Source: Pseudomonas arcuscaelestis
GTDB taxonomy: Bacteria; Pseudomonadota; Gammaproteobacteria; Pseudomonadales; Pseudomonadaceae
Direction of reading: 5' to 3'
NCBI RefSeq assembly: GCF_016881005.1
Contig: NZ_JACOPV010000005.1
Span: forward strand, 186,001 to 250,000
DNA: 64,000 nucleotides
The translations under genes and the position numbers were made by a program. Positions 16,794 through 27,502 of this stretch are shown here, one piece after another; within the stretch, counting starts at the first letter, position 1, and the number at the start of each line of letters is the position of its first letter. The notes under the pieces are model-generated. The model ran no database searches, was not told the origin of the DNA, and worked only from the letters and a program-made list of their open reading frames with translations.

Positions 16794-18257
16794 TCAGGGC
16801 GCTACAGCGGCAGTGCTGTTGACCAGCTTTGGTTGGCGATACAGGTCCAGCAGGACCTGGTCGAGTACCGCTGAGGCACCCCAGGGCTTTGGATCGTTGA
16901 GGATCGCTGCCACTGCCCAGGTATTGCCGTTACTGTCGCGGCTGAAGCCTGCAATAGCGCGTACGGTATTCAGGGTGCCGGTCTTGATGTGGGCTTCGCC
17001 GGTCATGGCGGTGCGTTTGAGGCGCTTGCGCATGGTGCCATCCATGCCAACCAGTGGCATGGAACTGATGAACTCGGCGGCATAAGGGCTTTTCCAGGCC
17101 GCCTGCAGCAGGGCAGCCATTTCTCGGGTGCTGACGCGCTCAGCGCGGGACAAGCCCGAGCCATTTTCCATGATCAGGTGCGGAGCGGTGATGCCTTTCT
17201 TCGCCAACCACTGGCGTACTACACGCTGTGCTGCACGGGCGTCATCGCCGTCGGCATCGGTACGAAATTGTGCGCCCAGGCTCAGGAACAGCTGTTGAGC
17301 CATGGTGTTGTTACTGTACTTGTTGATATCGCGGATGATCTCGACGAGGTCTGGCGAGAAGGCGCGGGCCAGCAAGCGTGCGCTCTTGGGCACATTGTCG
17401 ATGCGGTCGCGGCCTTGGATGGTGCCACCCAGCTCACTCCAGATGGCGCGCACTGCACCTGCCGCGTAGGTAGGGTGGTCGAGCAGCGACAAGTAGGTTT
17501 GCGAGTTGCAACCATCACCCAACTGGCCACTGACCACGACAGTGACGCCGTCAGCCTGAGTCACCGGGTTGTAGCGGACATTGCCGGAGCATTGCTTGCT
17601 GTTGACTGCCTTGATCTGATTGTCGATGCGGATGTTAGCGATGGGTGGCTCAACCGACACCAGCACCTTGCCGCCGTCATTGCGGGCCACAAAACGCAGG
17701 GCCTTGAGGTTGATCAGCAATGAATCAGGCTTGACCAGGAACGGCTTGTTTTCGTCGCCACCGTCGTCATTGAACTGGGGAAGTACTGGCTGGACGAAAT
17801 GGCTGCGGTCGAGCACTAAGTCGCCGCTGATAGTCTGTACGCCATTGGCGCGGAGGTCGCGCATCAGCAACCAGAGTTTTTCCATGTTCAGTTTCGGGTC
17901 ACCACCACCTTTTAAGTAGAGATTACCCTGCAGGACACCGTTGCGCAGTGGGCCGTCGCTATAGAACTCGGTTTTCCATTGGTGAGTGGGTCCGAGCAAC
18001 TCCAGGGCGGCATAGGTGGTGACCAGTTTCATGGTGGAAGCCGGGTTTACCGAGACATCGGCGTTGAACACGGTGGGTGTGCCAGGGCCGTTGAGTGGGA
18101 TCATCACCAGCGACAGGGCCGTGTCCTGCAATTTATTGGTTTTCAGCGCTTGCTGCACTTTGGCGGGGAGCGTGGTGTTGACGGCCGCAGCCTGGGAAGG
18201 AAGTGCTACAGGCAAAAGCAGGCCTGCGAGCAGAAGAGGGCGTAAAGATTTGATCAT
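16794..18257 (-). CDS. dacB: D-alanyl-D-alanine carboxypeptidase/endopeptidase (PBP4, DacB)
   Basis: A 487-residue periplasmic peptidoglycan peptidase. The signal peptide is MIKSLRPLLLAGLLLPVALP..QAAA. Class C penicillin-binding motifs occur in order: SxxK in PASTMKLVTT (about residue 70), SNN in YSNNTMAQQ and KTG in HIKTGTLNT, with the long insert domain expected of PBP4 between the first two. It trims or cleaves cross-linked peptides during cell-wall turnover. The start at 18257 gives a clean signal peptide; 64 further open codons upstream are not family-like. Confidence 0.95.
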   Translation of the reverse strand: MIKSLRPLLLAGLLLPVALPSQAAAVNTTLPAKVQQALKTNKLQDTALSLVMIPLNGPGTPTVFNADVSVNPASTMKLVTTYAALELLGPTHQWKTEFYSDGPLRNGVLQGNLYLKGGGDPKLNMEKLWLLMRDLRANGVQTISGDLVLDRSHFVQPVLPQFNDDGGDENKPFLVKPDSLLINLKALRFVARNDGGKVLVSVEPPIANIRIDNQIKAVNSKQCSGNVRYNPVTQADGVTVVVSGQLGDGCNSQTYLSLLDHPTYAAGAVRAIWSELGGTIQGRDRIDNVPKSARLLARAFSPDLVEIIRDINKYSNNTMAQQLFLSLGAQFRTDADGDDARAAQRVVRQWLAKKGITAPHLIMENGSGLSRAERVSTREMAALLQAAWKSPYAAEFISSMPLVGMDGTMRKRLKRTAMTGEAHIKTGTLNTVRAIAGFSRDSNGNTWAVAAILNDPKPWGASAVLDQVLLDLYRQPKLVNSTAAVAP

Positions 18258-18431
18258 GGAGTAAAACCCTGCGCGCGAGGGGTGAAAAAAACGGAGCAGA
18301 AAAAAATGAAGGCTCCGGTGTAAAAAAATATAGCGCGCATTATGCCCCAAGGTGCTGGGCGATGGGGCAGTGGCAAGGGGTGGCTTGTCGGCTTTTGTGC
18401 GAGTAAAGCGGCTAATTGGCGTGCTGAGGAC

Positions 18432-18462
18432 AAAAAAAAGGGCCATCACGATGGATGGCCCT
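18432..18462 (-). terminator. Terminator of the yggL-family gene
   Basis: AGGGCCATC (18439-18447) pairs with GATGGCCCT (18454-18462) around a 6-base loop. On the minus strand it is followed by eight T residues. It separates the YggL gene from dacB, which therefore needs its own promoter in the 18258-18430 gap. Confidence 0.92.
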
Positions 18463-18477
18463 GATTACACCAGAAGA

Positions 18478-18822
18478 TCAAACAGCCGGATTGACCGGAT
18501 TTTCTGGGTACCATGCGTCCAGCAGCGGGCTGATTTCGATATTGGTCAGTTCAGCGCGACCTTTGAGCCATGCTTCAACGGCGCTACGCTGTTCTTCGGT
18601 AACCGAGCCACGCTTGGCGGCGCACACCAGACCAAAGTCATCACCACCAACATAATCCAGACCGTTGGCGTCCATCGCTTCGGTCAGGAACGCGTCGAGG
18701 AAGGCATCGATTGCTTCGTCAGTCAGATCTTCCTTGAAGCCCAGGTTCAACTCGAAGCCCAATTCCTGGAACTCATCTACACAAAGTTTTTTGCGCAGAC
18801 GGCGGGAACGGTTAGTGGCCAT
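18478..18822 (-). CDS. yggL: YggL-family (DUF469) ribosome-associated protein
   Basis: A 114-residue protein starting MATNRSRRLRKKLCVDEFQELGF, the DUF469 signature, with GLDYVGGDDFGLVC centrally and EAWLKGRAELTNIEISPLLDAWY near the end. The E. coli member co-purifies with the 50S subunit; exact function is uncertain. Single gene with its own strong terminator. Confidence 0.9.
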   Translation of the reverse strand: MATNRSRRLRKKLCVDEFQELGFELNLGFKEDLTDEAIDAFLDAFLTEAMDANGLDYVGGDDFGLVCAAKRGSVTEEQRSAVEAWLKGRAELTNIEISPLLDAWYPENPVNPAV

Positions 18823-19016
18823 GAAACAATCCTCTTAAGAAATATCGGGGCGCAGTTTACCAGCTTCAGACCCCGGCTGCCTGCTTGTGCACACACTTGG
18901 TGATTTAGCGCATGTCGGTTGCCAGTTTCGCGTCTAGCGGGCGATCAGGGCGGCGTGGGGGGGCGAAATGTGCTGTGCAGGACTATTAGTAAAACTTGTG
19001 ATGATCGAGAATAAAA

Positions 19017-19029
19017 TGAGTTTGTCTCA
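19017..19029. promoter_or_regulatory. Candidate MetR operator upstream of metE
   Basis: TGAGTTTGTCTCA is an interrupted palindrome (TGAG-N5-CTCA) close to the MetR half-site pattern TGAA-N5-TTCA. It lies 55 bases before the metE start. No metR gene is in the window, so the assignment rests on spacing and resemblance only. Confidence 0.4.
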
Positions 19030-19083
19030 CTATTGGCTAAATGCCGACAATGGCTCCCATCATACACATCGGAGTTTTTTGCC

Positions 19084-21372
19084 ATGGCCTTGGCCCATTC
19101 CCTGGGATTTCCGCGCATTGGTCGCGACCGTGAACTGAAGAAAGCCCAAGAGGCTTTCTGGAAAGGTGAACTGAGCGAGGCAGGCTTGCGTGCAGTTGGC
19201 ACTGAGCTGCGCAAGACGCACTGGCAACTGCAGAAAGAGGCTGGAATCGAATTGCTGCCAGTCGGCGATTTCGCTTGGTACGATCAAGTACTGACACACT
19301 CGTTGATGTTCGGTGTTATTGCGCAGCGATTCCGCCCTCACGATGGCAAAGCGACCCTGCAAACCCTGTTCGGCATGGCGCGCGGCGTCAGCGACAGTTG
19401 CTGTGGCGGTGCCCATGCCCAGGAAATGACCAAGTGGTTTGATACCAACTACCACTACCTGGTCCCGGAGTTCACTGCCGATCAACAGTTTCAATTGGGC
19501 TGGGATCAACTGTTCGAAGAAGTCGCCGAAGCCAAGGCGCTGGGCCACAACGTCAAGCCCGTGGTAATCGGTCCGCTGACCTATCTGTGGCTGGGTAAAA
19601 CCAAAGGTGCGGAGTTCGACAAACTCGAATTGCTTGATCGCCTGCTACCGTTGTACGGGCAGATCTTCCAGCGCTTGGCAGCGCAAGGCGTTGAGTGGGT
19701 TCAGATCGATGAGCCCATTCTGGTGCTCGACCTGCCGCAGGAATGGAAGAATGCGTTCGAACGCGCCTACAACCAGATCCAGCGTGACCCACTGAAAAAG
19801 CTGCTCGCCACTTATTTCGGTGGTCTGGAAGAAAACCTGGGTCTGGCGGCTAACCTGCCGGTCGACGGTTTGCACATTGATTTGGTGCGTGCCCCCGACC
19901 AGTACCCGACCATCCTCGATCGTTTGCCCGCCTATAAAGTGCTGTCGCTGGGAGTGGTCAACGGGCGTAACGTCTGGCGGTGTGACCTTGAAAAAGCGCT
20001 GGCTGTGTTGCAACACGCCAATGAGCGTCTGGGTCCACGTTTGTGGGTCGCGCCTTCCTGTTCCTTGCTGCACAGCCCGGTTGATCTGGGGCGTGAAGAC
20101 AAGCTGGATGCCGAACTCAAGAGCTGGCTGGCCTTCGCCGTGCAGAAGTGCGAAGAAGTCGCCGTTCTGACCCAGGCAGTAAATGAACCGCAAGCGCCAG
20201 CAGTGGTGCAAGCGCTGGCGCAAAGCCGTGCGGTGCAAGCTGGCCGTGCCGCTTCCTCGCGTATTCACAAGCCCGCCGTTCAGGCGCGTGTCGCTGCCAT
20301 CACTGCCAAGGACAGCCAGCGTCAGTCGCGGTTTTCCACCCGTATCACCAAGCAGCGTGCAGGCCTGGATCTGCCCCTGTTCCCGACCACGACCATTGGC
20401 TCGTTCCCGCAAACCGGTGCGATTCGCCTGGCACGCCAGTCGTTCAAGCAAGGCAAGCTCACCGAAGCCCAATACATCGAAGCAATGCACAGTGAGATTC
20501 GCCACGCTGTCCAAGTGCAGGAGCGCCTGGGCCTGGACGTACTGGTGCACGGTGAGGCTGAGCGAAACGACATGGTCGAATATTTTGCCGAGCAACTGGA
20601 CGGCTATGTATTCACCCGTTTTGGCTGGGTTCAGAGTTACGGTTCGCGCTGCGTTAAACCTGCGGTGATATTTGGCGACCTTAGCCGTCCGAAAGCCATG
20701 ACTGTCGAATGGATTCGTTATGCCCAAGGTCTGACTGAAAAAGTCATGAAAGGCATGCTCACCGGACCTGTGACCATGCTGATGTGGTCGTTCCCACGCG
20801 AGGATGTTTCTCGTGAAGTGCAGGCACGACAACTGGCGCTGGCCATTCGTGATGAAGTGGTCGACCTTGAAGCGGCTGGCATCAAGATCGTGCAGATCGA
20901 CGAAGCCGCTTTCCGCGAAGGGCTGCCGCTGCGTCAGGCGCATTGGCAGCATTACCTGGACTGGGCGACCGAGGTCTTCCGTTTGTGTGCCTCCGGTGTC
21001 GATGACCAAACACAGATTCACACGCACATGTGCTACAGCGAGTTCAACGATGTCATTGAGTCGATTGCTGCAATGGATGCCGACGTCATCACCATTGAAA
21101 CTTCGCGTTCAGATATGGAGTTGCTGGATGCGTTTGAGGCCTTCGCCTATCCGAACGAGATCGGCCCGGGGGTCTACGACATCCACTCGCCACGCGTGCC
21201 GGACGCCTCGGAAATGGCCAACTTGCTGCGCAAGGCCGCCCAGCGTATTCCTGCCGAGCGTTTGTGGGTCAACCCGGATTGCGGCCTGAAAACTCGTGGT
21301 TGGCCAGAAACCGAGGCCGCCCTGGTACACATGGTTACCGCTGCTCGCCAATTGCGTAAAGAGTTGGCTTGA
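19084..21372 (+). CDS. metE: Cobalamin-independent methionine synthase
   Basis: A 762-residue enzyme that transfers the methyl group of 5-methyltetrahydropteroyl-triglutamate to homocysteine. N-terminal barrel: [22 protein letters not shown]-terminal barrel from about residue 430: [12 protein letters not shown], with zinc/homocysteine-site motifs [36 protein letters not shown] and [14 protein letters not shown] lies 9 bases upstream of the ATG. I see no cobalamin riboswitch in the 261-base upstream gap; a MetR-like palindrome is present instead. Confidence 0.97.
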   Translation: MALAHSLGFPRIGRDRELKKAQEAFWKGELSEAGLRAVGTELRKTHWQLQKEAGIELLPVGDFAWYDQVLTHSLMFGVIAQRFRPHDGKATLQTLFGMARGVSDSCCGGAHAQEMTKWFDTNYHYLVPEFTADQQFQLGWDQLFEEVAEAKALGHNVKPVVIGPLTYLWLGKTKGAEFDKLELLDRLLPLYGQIFQRLAAQGVEWVQIDEPILVLDLPQEWKNAFERAYNQIQRDPLKKLLATYFGGLEENLGLAANLPVDGLHIDLVRAPDQYPTILDRLPAYKVLSLGVVNGRNVWRCDLEKALAVLQHANERLGPRLWVAPSCSLLHSPVDLGREDKLDAELKSWLAFAVQKCEEVAVLTQAVNEPQAPAVVQALAQSRAVQAGRAASSRIHKPAVQARVAAITAKDSQRQSRFSTRITKQRAGLDLPLFPTTTIGSFPQTGAIRLARQSFKQGKLTEAQYIEAMHSEIRHAVQVQERLGLDVLVHGEAERNDMVEYFAEQLDGYVFTRFGWVQSYGSRCVKPAVIFGDLSRPKAMTVEWIRYAQGLTEKVMKGMLTGPVTMLMWSFPREDVSREVQARQLALAIRDEVVDLEAAGIKIVQIDEAAFREGLPLRQAHWQHYLDWATEVFRLCASGVDDQTQIHTHMCYSEFNDVIESIAAMDADVITIETSRSDMELLDAFEAFAYPNEIGPGVYDIHSPRVPDASEMANLLRKAAQRIPAERLWVNPDCGLKTRGWPETEAALVHMVTAARQLRKELA

Positions 21373-21403
21373 TCCGTGTCGCGGTAATCTGCACTGAGTC
21401 GTT

Positions 21404-21420
21404 GGGCTGCGATGCAGCCC
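21404..21420. repeat. Short hairpin after metE, possibly a degenerate REP unit
   Basis: GGGCTGC-GAT-GCAGCCC (21404-21420) is a perfect 7-bp hairpin, followed by GACGCCG and a TGTAGG-type motif. This resembles the head of intergenic palindromic repeats in P. putida. Only one copy is in the window, so repeat status is unproven; it may simply terminate metE. Confidence 0.35.
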
Positions 21421-21444
21421 GACGCCGTTGTAGGCGGGATGCTG

Positions 21445-24400
21445 TCAGCTCGCCCTGGCCGTCGTAGCGGCGCAGTCGCCGCGCTGCAAGTGCTGTTCAA
21501 GCGCCTGCTCCACCAGGGCCATGGCGGCTATCACCTGTTGCTGGTGAAACTTGAGCGTGGCGGTTGATGCATCTGCGCTGCAGCGCGATTCAAGCTGTTC
21601 GCAGGCGTTTATCAAGACGGTGGCTTGAATGATTCGTGCAGCGCCCAGAATTCGATGAGCCTCACTTTTTAATTGATGCGCTTGCAGGTTGGTATCAAGC
21701 GCCTCCATCGCGGTCCGATCCCGACCCAGGCTTTCCAGAAGTTGCTCCAGTAATGCCTGCATGTCGGCAGCACAGTCGCCCACCAATGGGTGCAGGCCAT
21801 GCAGGTTGAACAATCGGCAGTCATCGGCAGTCTCGCGTTCAGGCAACGGCGCGATCCCGGCGAGGTGCTGACTGAGGGTCTTGAGGCAGATAGGTTTGAG
21901 CAGGCAGTCATCCATGCCGGCCTGATGGCACTGTTGGCGGACTTCAGGCTGGGCGTTGGCGGTATAGCCAAAGATGGTGCAGCGTGGCCATTGCCTTTCA
22001 CTTTCTTCAGTACGGACCGTTCGGGCAAATTGATAGCCATTCATGCCTGGCATGTTGCAGTCGACAACCAGCACATCAAATGCTTCGCGTCGCCAACGAT
22101 GCAAGCCCTCAAGGCCATTGTCGACGCTGCGGTACGCCAGCCCCAGATGGCTCAATTGTTGAGTCATCAGCAACAGATTGGCGGGGTGATCATCGACGAC
22201 CAGTATTTTCAGCGCGGCAATTTCACCGCAGGCCTCGTGGATCGGTGTGGTCATGCTCGGCATGGGGGGCATGAGCGTTAGAGGCATGCTGATGTGCACG
22301 CAGGTACCTTGGCCCAGCACACTGTGCAATGTAAGGCTACCGCCCATGCGCCGGCACAGGTCGCGGCTGATAGCCAGGCCCAGGCCAGTGCCACTGCGTG
22401 CCAACTGACTGTCAGGGTTGGCCTGGGCGAAGGGTAGGAAAACGCGTTGCTGGTCGTGTTCGCCGATGCCAATGCCGCTGTCCTTGACTGTTAGCTCAAG
22501 TTGGACGATATCCGGCGCGGGGCCAAGCTCCAGGGTCAGATTGATGATGATCTGCCCATGCTCGGTAAACTTGATCGCATTGCTGAGCAGATTAGAAAGT
22601 ATTTGCTTGAACCGCAGCGGGTCCAGTCGAACGTCGGTATGTGCGTTGGGAGATATGCGGATCATCAAACTCAGGTTCTTTTGCCGTGCCAGGCCGTCGA
22701 ACACACGCCGGACTGACTCGACCAGCTCTGCAAGATTGACGCGTTCAGGTGCCAGGGTCAGGTGCCCGGACTCGATACGGGCGATGTCGAGTATGTCGCC
22801 GATCAGCGCCAGCAAGTCCTTGGCCGAGCTGTAAGCGACTTCAATTGCCGGACGGTCCAACTGATTCTCTTGCGCTTTCTCCAGCGCCAGCTCAAGCATG
22901 CCGAGTATTGCGTTCATGGGGGTACGGATTTCATGACTGATGGTTGCCAGAAACGTGCTTTTGGCGCGGTTGGCGTCATCGGCACGTTGCTTGGCCAGGC
23001 GCAGGTCCTGGATCAGTTGGCGGCGCTCGCTGATATCGATCCAGCCCCCAATGATGCCCTGGATCTCGCCGAGCGAATCACGGTAAGGAAGGATCCAGTG
23101 ATAGATGGTCATTGCTTTGTCGTTGAGCAATAGCGGACGGTCAACAATCAGGGGCACTCCCTCGCGCATCACTTGCTGATAGTCGGCCTGGATCTGACTG
23201 GCATAGCAGCTGTCACCCAATGCGCCATCTTCAACGCGCATGTCGAGTACTTTGCTGCGCTGTGACTGCACGGCTTCCAGGTAGCTGTCGTTGCAGCTCT
23301 GCAGCAAGCCTTCGCGGTCACGCACATAGATGGGATGGGGAGTGCCGTTGACCAGGGTACGCATGAATTCCAGTTGATCGCCCAGAGCACGTTCGGCGAT
23401 CTCGCGTTGCTTGATCTGCCGGCGCATACGCGCATTCCAGGCCAATGAAAGGAGCAGAAGCAGGCTTGTGCCCAGTACGACTTGCAGCACCAGTTGATGG
23501 TACTTGTTCCAGTAGGAGTCGCTCTCGGTACTGTAGCCACGCCAACGGTTGTTGATAATCCCCAACTCCTCCGGTGCAATGCTCAGCAGCGCTTTGTCCA
23601 GAATGGATGTGAGTTCCTGGGCATGCCGCGAGGTTGCCATCGAGAACGTTGCCGGTAGCGTACCCACCGACGCGCGAATAACCATGCCCGCCTGGCTCGC
23701 CATGCTGAAGTTGGCGTCGATCAGCGGCACAATGGCTGCGTCGACGTGACCATTGGCAAGCAGTGAAGTCGAATAGGCCGTGCTTTCGGTCGGTATCACC
23801 TCGGCCATGTGTTCGTACAGTGTGTCGATCAGCGCGCTGTTGCGCGTGAGCGCTACACGTTTATGCGCGAGTTGCTCCAGTGAAGCAGGTTGGTCTTTGC
23901 CTTTGCGGGTCATCAACACATAAGAATTTTCAAGATACGGGCGGCTGATGGCCAGGGTGTTTTCCCGATGCTTGCTGTGACTGATCGCGGCGATGATATC
24001 GGCTTGGCCATTGTTCAGGCGGTCGATCATTTCGCTGAAGCCGTTGGCGCGTTGTATCTCGAAGCGCAGGCCGGTTCGCAAGCGAATCAGTTCCAGAAGA
24101 TCGGCGGCAATTCCGCGAAAATTCCCGCTACTGTCAAAAAAAGTCAAAGGCGCTGCGGTTTCATTGACCACCACGCGTACCAACGGATGGTTGCTCAGCC
24201 AACGCTCTTCACGTTGTGAAAGTTGGAGTTTGCGGTCTGTCAGCAGTACATCGCTGCCTGCGCTCCAGCGTTTGAACAAGTTTTCTCGGGTGTCGGGGGG
24301 TATGTGGTCGAGCGTTGCATTGACCAGTTGCAGCAATGTGAGGTTGCTTTGCTGTAGAGCGAAGCTGAAGCCGACTGGTTCATGCTTGCCGAAGTTGGCC

Positions 24401-25110
24401 ATCTTGACGTTCTGCAAGTGACCTTGCTTGATCAGGTAATGAGTGGAAATGGTATCGCCGAGAAAAACATCGGCCTGGTTGAACGCGACGGCATTGAGGG
24501 CATTCTGATAGGACGGGTAGGTCTGGATTGTGGCGTTGGGATAACTGGCTCGTACCTCAGCCAGTGGCAGGTAGTGATACACCATGCTCAGGCGCAGGCC
24601 CGCCAGGCCGGTATCAAGGGGGCGAGTTTCGTCCTCACGGGTAACCAGTACCGGCTGATCAATTGCGTAAGGCCTGGAAAGTACCACTCCCGGGGTGGCA
24701 GCCTCGAAGCCGTTGGCACTACCGAGCAGGTCTATATCTCCCCGGGTCAAGGCTTGCACTGCGTCCTGGCGGCTGGCAAAACGCTTTACCTGAACGTTCA
24801 GGCCGATGGCGCGTCCCAGGATCCCGGCAATGTCGGCGGTCAGGCCTTCATAGTCGTGACCGCTGGCGGTTATGTCGAACGGCGGGTAGTCCGCTGCCGA
24901 GGTGCCCAGCACCAATTGCTCTTTGCTGTCGATCCACTGGCGCTGAGCGCTATTGAGTGCAAGGTCCAGAACTAACGGCTGGCCACGGCTGAGCAATCTG
25001 TAGTGCCCGGACGGTAGCGGCCCGGCAACAGCCGTCGATACCATGCACAGGCAGGCCACGAGCAGACACAGGTAACCGAGGAGTGTGCGGCTAGGCATGG
25101 CCCGGCTCAA
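21445..25110 (-). CDS. BvgS/EvgS/RocS-type hybrid sensor histidine kinase
   Basis: 1221 residues. Signal peptide/helix at 1-28; two tandem periplasmic solute-binding domains (about 65-285 and 305-525); membrane helix about 540-560; PAS domain about 585-700. HisKA follows with phosphoacceptor His near 725 ([18 protein letters not shown]), then HATPase with [10 protein letters not shown] and GTGLGLAIS. The receiver has Asp near 1018 ([11 protein letters not shown]), and a C-terminal Hpt domain has His near 1151 ([11 protein letters not shown]). All phosphorelay residues are intact. It overlaps the response-regulator gene by 4 bases. The ligand is unknown; family members sense small acids or redox state. 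Confidence 0.93.
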   Translation of the reverse strand: MSRAMPSRTLLGYLCLLVACLCMVSTAVAGPLPSGHYRLLSRGQPLVLDLALNSAQRQWIDSKEQLVLGTSAADYPPFDITASGHDYEGLTADIAGILGRAIGLNVQVKRFASRQDAVQALTRGDIDLLGSANGFEAATPGVVLSRPYAIDQPVLVTREDETRPLDTGLAGLRLSMVYHYLPLAEVRASYPNATIQTYPSYQNALNAVAFNQADVFLGDTISTHYLIKQGHLQNVKMANFGKHEPVGFSFALQQSNLTLLQLVNATLDHIPPDTRENLFKRWSAGSDVLLTDRKLQLSQREERWLSNHPLVRVVVNETAAPLTFFDSSGNFRGIAADLLELIRLRTGLRFEIQRANGFSEMIDRLNNGQADIIAAISHSKHRENTLAISRPYLENSYVLMTRKGKDQPASLEQLAHKRVALTRNSALIDTLYEHMAEVIPTESTAYSTSLLANGHVDAAIVPLIDANFSMASQAGMVIRASVGTLPATFSMATSRHAQELTSILDKALLSIAPEELGIINNRWRGYSTESDSYWNKYHQLVLQVVLGTSLLLLLSLAWNARMRRQIKQREIAERALGDQLEFMRTLVNGTPHPIYVRDREGLLQSCNDSYLEAVQSQRSKVLDMRVEDGALGDSCYASQIQADYQQVMREGVPLIVDRPLLLNDKAMTIYHWILPYRDSLGEIQGIIGGWIDISERRQLIQDLRLAKQRADDANRAKSTFLATISHEIRTPMNAILGMLELALEKAQENQLDRPAIEVAYSSAKDLLALIGDILDIARIESGHLTLAPERVNLAELVESVRRVFDGLARQKNLSLMIRISPNAHTDVRLDPLRFKQILSNLLSNAIKFTEHGQIIINLTLELGPAPDIVQLELTVKDSGIGIGEHDQQRVFLPFAQANPDSQLARSGTGLGLAISRDLCRRMGGSLTLHSVLGQGTCVHISMPLTLMPPMPSMTTPIHEACGEIAALKILVVDDHPANLLLMTQQLSHLGLAYRSVDNGLEGLHRWRREAFDVLVVDCNMPGMNGYQFARTVRTEESERQWPRCTIFGYTANAQPEVRQQCHQAGMDDCLLKPICLKTLSQHLAGIAPLPERETADDCRLFNLHGLHPLVGDCAADMQALLEQLLESLGRDRTAMEALDTNLQAHQLKSEAHRILGAARIIQATVLINACEQLESRCSADASTATLKFHQQQVIAAMALVEQALEQHLQRGDCAATTARAS

Positions 25111-25733
25111 ACCAAGGCATTACGTTTGGCCATTTCAATTAGTTCGACCAGCGATTTGGCTCTGAGCTTTTGCATCAAGCGCTTTTTGTAAGTGCTGACT
25201 GTCTTATTACTGAGAAACATGCCTTGGGCAATTTCCTTGTTGCTCCTGCCTTGAGCAAACAGTTGCAATACCATGAGCTCGCGATCATTGACCTGTTTGA
25301 ATAGATCCAGTTCGCAGCACTCACCCCCCTGTGTTCGCAAATTGTTAATTGCCTGGCTGGGGAAATAGTTGTAACCCGAAAGTACGGCTTTGATAGCGCT
25401 GAGCAATTCACTCAGGTCTTCCTGTTTGCACACATATCCGGCGGCGCCGGAATGCATACAACGAACAGCGAACAAGGCTGGCGATTGTGCGGTCAGGACG
25501 AGGATTTTCAGCGGAATTGCCATGGTGTGGAAACGCGACAGCACCTCCAGTCCATCAAGCCGCGGAATGCTGATATCCAGGATAATCAGGTCGGGCGGGC
25601 ATTCGCGGACCATTTGCATGGCATCTACACCATTGTCCGACTCTCCGACTACGTTATAGCCTTCGTTTTCCAGGAGCATGCGCACCGCCAGGCGGATGAC
25701 CGGGTGATCGTCGATGATGAATACAGAATGCAT
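25107..25733 (-). CDS. LuxR/NarL-type response regulator (BvgA/EvgA-like)
   Basis: A 208-residue regulator: receiver domain 1-120 with FIIDDHPVIR, phosphoacceptor in LIILDISIPRLDG and KILVLTAQS. A LuxR-type helix-turn-helix follows from about 145 (LMVLQLFAQGRSNKEIAQGMFLSNKTVSTYKKRLMQKL). The start at 25733 (MHSVFIIDDHP) gives the standard N-terminus. The ATGA overlap with the hybrid kinase shows one transcript, and the kinase Hpt domain is the expected phosphodonor. Regulon unknown. Confidence 0.93.
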   Translation of the reverse strand: MHSVFIIDDHPVIRLAVRMLLENEGYNVVGESDNGVDAMQMVRECPPDLIILDISIPRLDGLEVLSRFHTMAIPLKILVLTAQSPALFAVRCMHSGAAGYVCKQEDLSELLSAIKAVLSGYNYFPSQAINNLRTQGGECCELDLFKQVNDRELMVLQLFAQGRSNKEIAQGMFLSNKTVSTYKKRLMQKLRAKSLVELIEMAKRNALV

Positions 25734-26037
25734 GTTGAACTTTCCATGAAGGTGCCAAAGAGTAGGCGGGCACCTTAACGCAGTTAGAACAGGTCGCACA
25801 TGAACTCAAAGGCTGGTAAATGCTATATAGGAAATGTCTTACCTTTAATGCAGGAAAGGCCTACAAGAGTTGTGTGGTGTTATTGCTCTATTTACGTTTA
25901 TTGGTAAATTTCTGTTTCGATTTGAACGGCTTGTTTAGTTAGTGGTGCGCTTTGTAGTCTTTGTCCTGCGGAAAAATTCGCAAAAAGTAGCCTGCTGCGA
26001 ACCGGTCCGGTTTACAGCAGGCTTATTCACCTTGGGG
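25734..26037. other. AT-rich gap upstream of the BvgAS-like pair
   Basis: 304 bases between the regulator start and the dgt stop. The stretch 25800-25960 is markedly AT-rich compared with its neighbours and should hold the promoter of the two-component pair (minus strand). The dgt terminator hairpin occupies 25982-26023. I see no small gene here. Confidence 0.5.
25982..26023 (-). terminator. dgt terminator
   Basis: AGCCTGCTG (25989-25997) pairs with CAGCAGGCT (26015-26023), with an inner AACCGG/CCGGTT extension. On the minus strand it is followed by ACTTTTTG. It begins about 15 bases after the dgt stop. Confidence 0.85.
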
Positions 26038-27369
26038 TCAAACCGGGCTGGAGCGGCCGGTCATCTCTCGTGCCATTTCGCTGGCATAGCTGTCTGTCAT
26101 TCCGGCGATGAAGTCGATCATACGCAGGAATGAACTGTGCAGGGATGCCGAAGGATTTGGAGCATTATTGCCAAGCAGGTCAAGTACGCGTCGGCTCTTG
26201 AATGACGGCGTGCGTCCCCCATGCTGTTCCAGCGCCGCGCCACAAAAAGAATTGAGCAGAATCTCAAGCGTGGTATAGGCACCGATCTCATGCAGGGTCT
26301 TGCGTTTGTCCTGGAAGATTTTCTTGCGCGCCATGTCCTTCGCTTGCAGAACGCAGCGCTTGGCCGGGCCATGCATATGTTCGACAAGATCGCCCTGTAA
26401 CTGACCTGACAACAGGGCATCCTGTTGTTCTACAAAGGCTCGAGCGGCGGCATTGGTCAGATGCTCGATGGCTTTGCCGCGCAGAATGGCCAGCTTGCGT
26501 CGGCGCGAATCGCCGGGACCCAGTTGCCGATAGGTTTCTGGCAGGTCATCACCCACCAGGCTCAGCAACAGCGACTCCACCTCGGGATAATCGAGCAGTT
26601 CCATCTCCAGGCCGTCTTCGAGGTCGATCAGTGCGTAGCAGATATCGTCGGCGGCTTCCATCAGATACACCAATGGATGCCGTGCCCAGCGCTGCTCCTC
26701 GATCTGCGGCAGACCTAGCTTGCGGGCAATCTGTTCAAGCAAGGGCAGTTCGCTCTGGTAGCAGCCGAACTTGTGCTTTTTATAGCCCATTGCATCAGCA
26801 TGGCGGGCAGTCCAAGGGTACTTTAGATAGGTGCCGAGGGTGGCGTAGGTCAAACGGGTGCCACCATCGAACTGGTGGTATTCCAGTTGGGTCAGTACGC
26901 GAAAACCTTGGGCATTGCCTTCAAAATTGAGAAAGTCAGCACGTTCGGCGTTCGTCATGTCATCAAGCCAGCCGCGTCCGGCGGCTTGCTGGAACCAGTG
27001 GCGGATAGCATCTTCGCCGGAGTGGCCGAAGGGGGGGTTGCCGATGTCATGGGCAAGGCATGCCGATTGTACGACCATGCCCAGGTCACTCGGCTCGCAC
27101 CATTGCGGCAGCTGGTTGCGCAAGGTTTCACCAACGCGCATGCCCAGTGAGCGGCCGACACAACTGACTTCCAGTGAATGCGTCAGGCGGGTATGGATAT
27201 GATCATTGCTTGATACCGGATGTACTTGGGTCTTGCGCCCCAGGCGGCGGAACGCGCCGGAGAAGATGATCCGGTCATGATCCTTGTGAAAGGGGCTGCG
27301 GCCCAGCTCTTCAGGGCTGTGCAGGGTCTTGCCAAGACGTTCGCGGGTGAGCAGGGTGTGCCAGTCCAA
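26038..27369 (-). CDS. dgt: Deoxyguanosinetriphosphate triphosphohydrolase-like protein (HD domain)
   Basis: A 443-residue HD-domain phosphohydrolase. Metal-site motifs: [15 protein letters not shown] (first His), [15 protein letters not shown] (HD pair) and a later Asp in [18 protein letters not shown]. Start: the family N-terminus is (M)[17 protein letters not shown], which here begins at a TTG codon at 27369 with GGAG eight bases upstream; the ATG 20 codons earlier adds residues not seen in relatives. It cleaves dNTPs to deoxynucleoside and triphosphate; substrate range here is not known. Confidence 0.93.
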   Translation of the reverse strand: MDWHTLLTRERLGKTLHSPEELGRSPFHKDHDRIIFSGAFRRLGRKTQVHPVSSNDHIHTRLTHSLEVSCVGRSLGMRVGETLRNQLPQWCEPSDLGMVVQSACLAHDIGNPPFGHSGEDAIRHWFQQAAGRGWLDDMTNAERADFLNFEGNAQGFRVLTQLEYHQFDGGTRLTYATLGTYLKYPWTARHADAMGYKKHKFGCYQSELPLLEQIARKLGLPQIEEQRWARHPLVYLMEAADDICYALIDLEDGLEMELLDYPEVESLLLSLVGDDLPETYRQLGPGDSRRRKLAILRGKAIEHLTNAAARAFVEQQDALLSGQLQGDLVEHMHGPAKRCVLQAKDMARKKIFQDKRKTLHEIGAYTTLEILLNSFCGAALEQHGGRTPSFKSRRVLDLLGNNAPNPSASLHSSFLRMIDFIAGMTDSYASEMAREMTGRSSPV

Positions 27370-27502
27370 GGCCGATTCTCCGATACAGGGGCAAGCCCGT
27401 AGCTTCCAGTTTCGGCGCGGTGCCTGCAAGTCAATCTGTGTCGGTAGGCGTTTGTCTGTAGGCTTATGGTCGATTTACCCAATGCGCGGAGCCGCTAGCA
27501 GG

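Noticed and set aside
18823..19083. Cobalamin riboswitch upstream of metE
   Set aside because: No B12-box-like or conserved core segments seen in the short gap.
19645..21027. 460-codon open frame antisense to metE
   Set aside because: Fully inside metE, which is unambiguous; translation is low-complexity and unlike a protein family.
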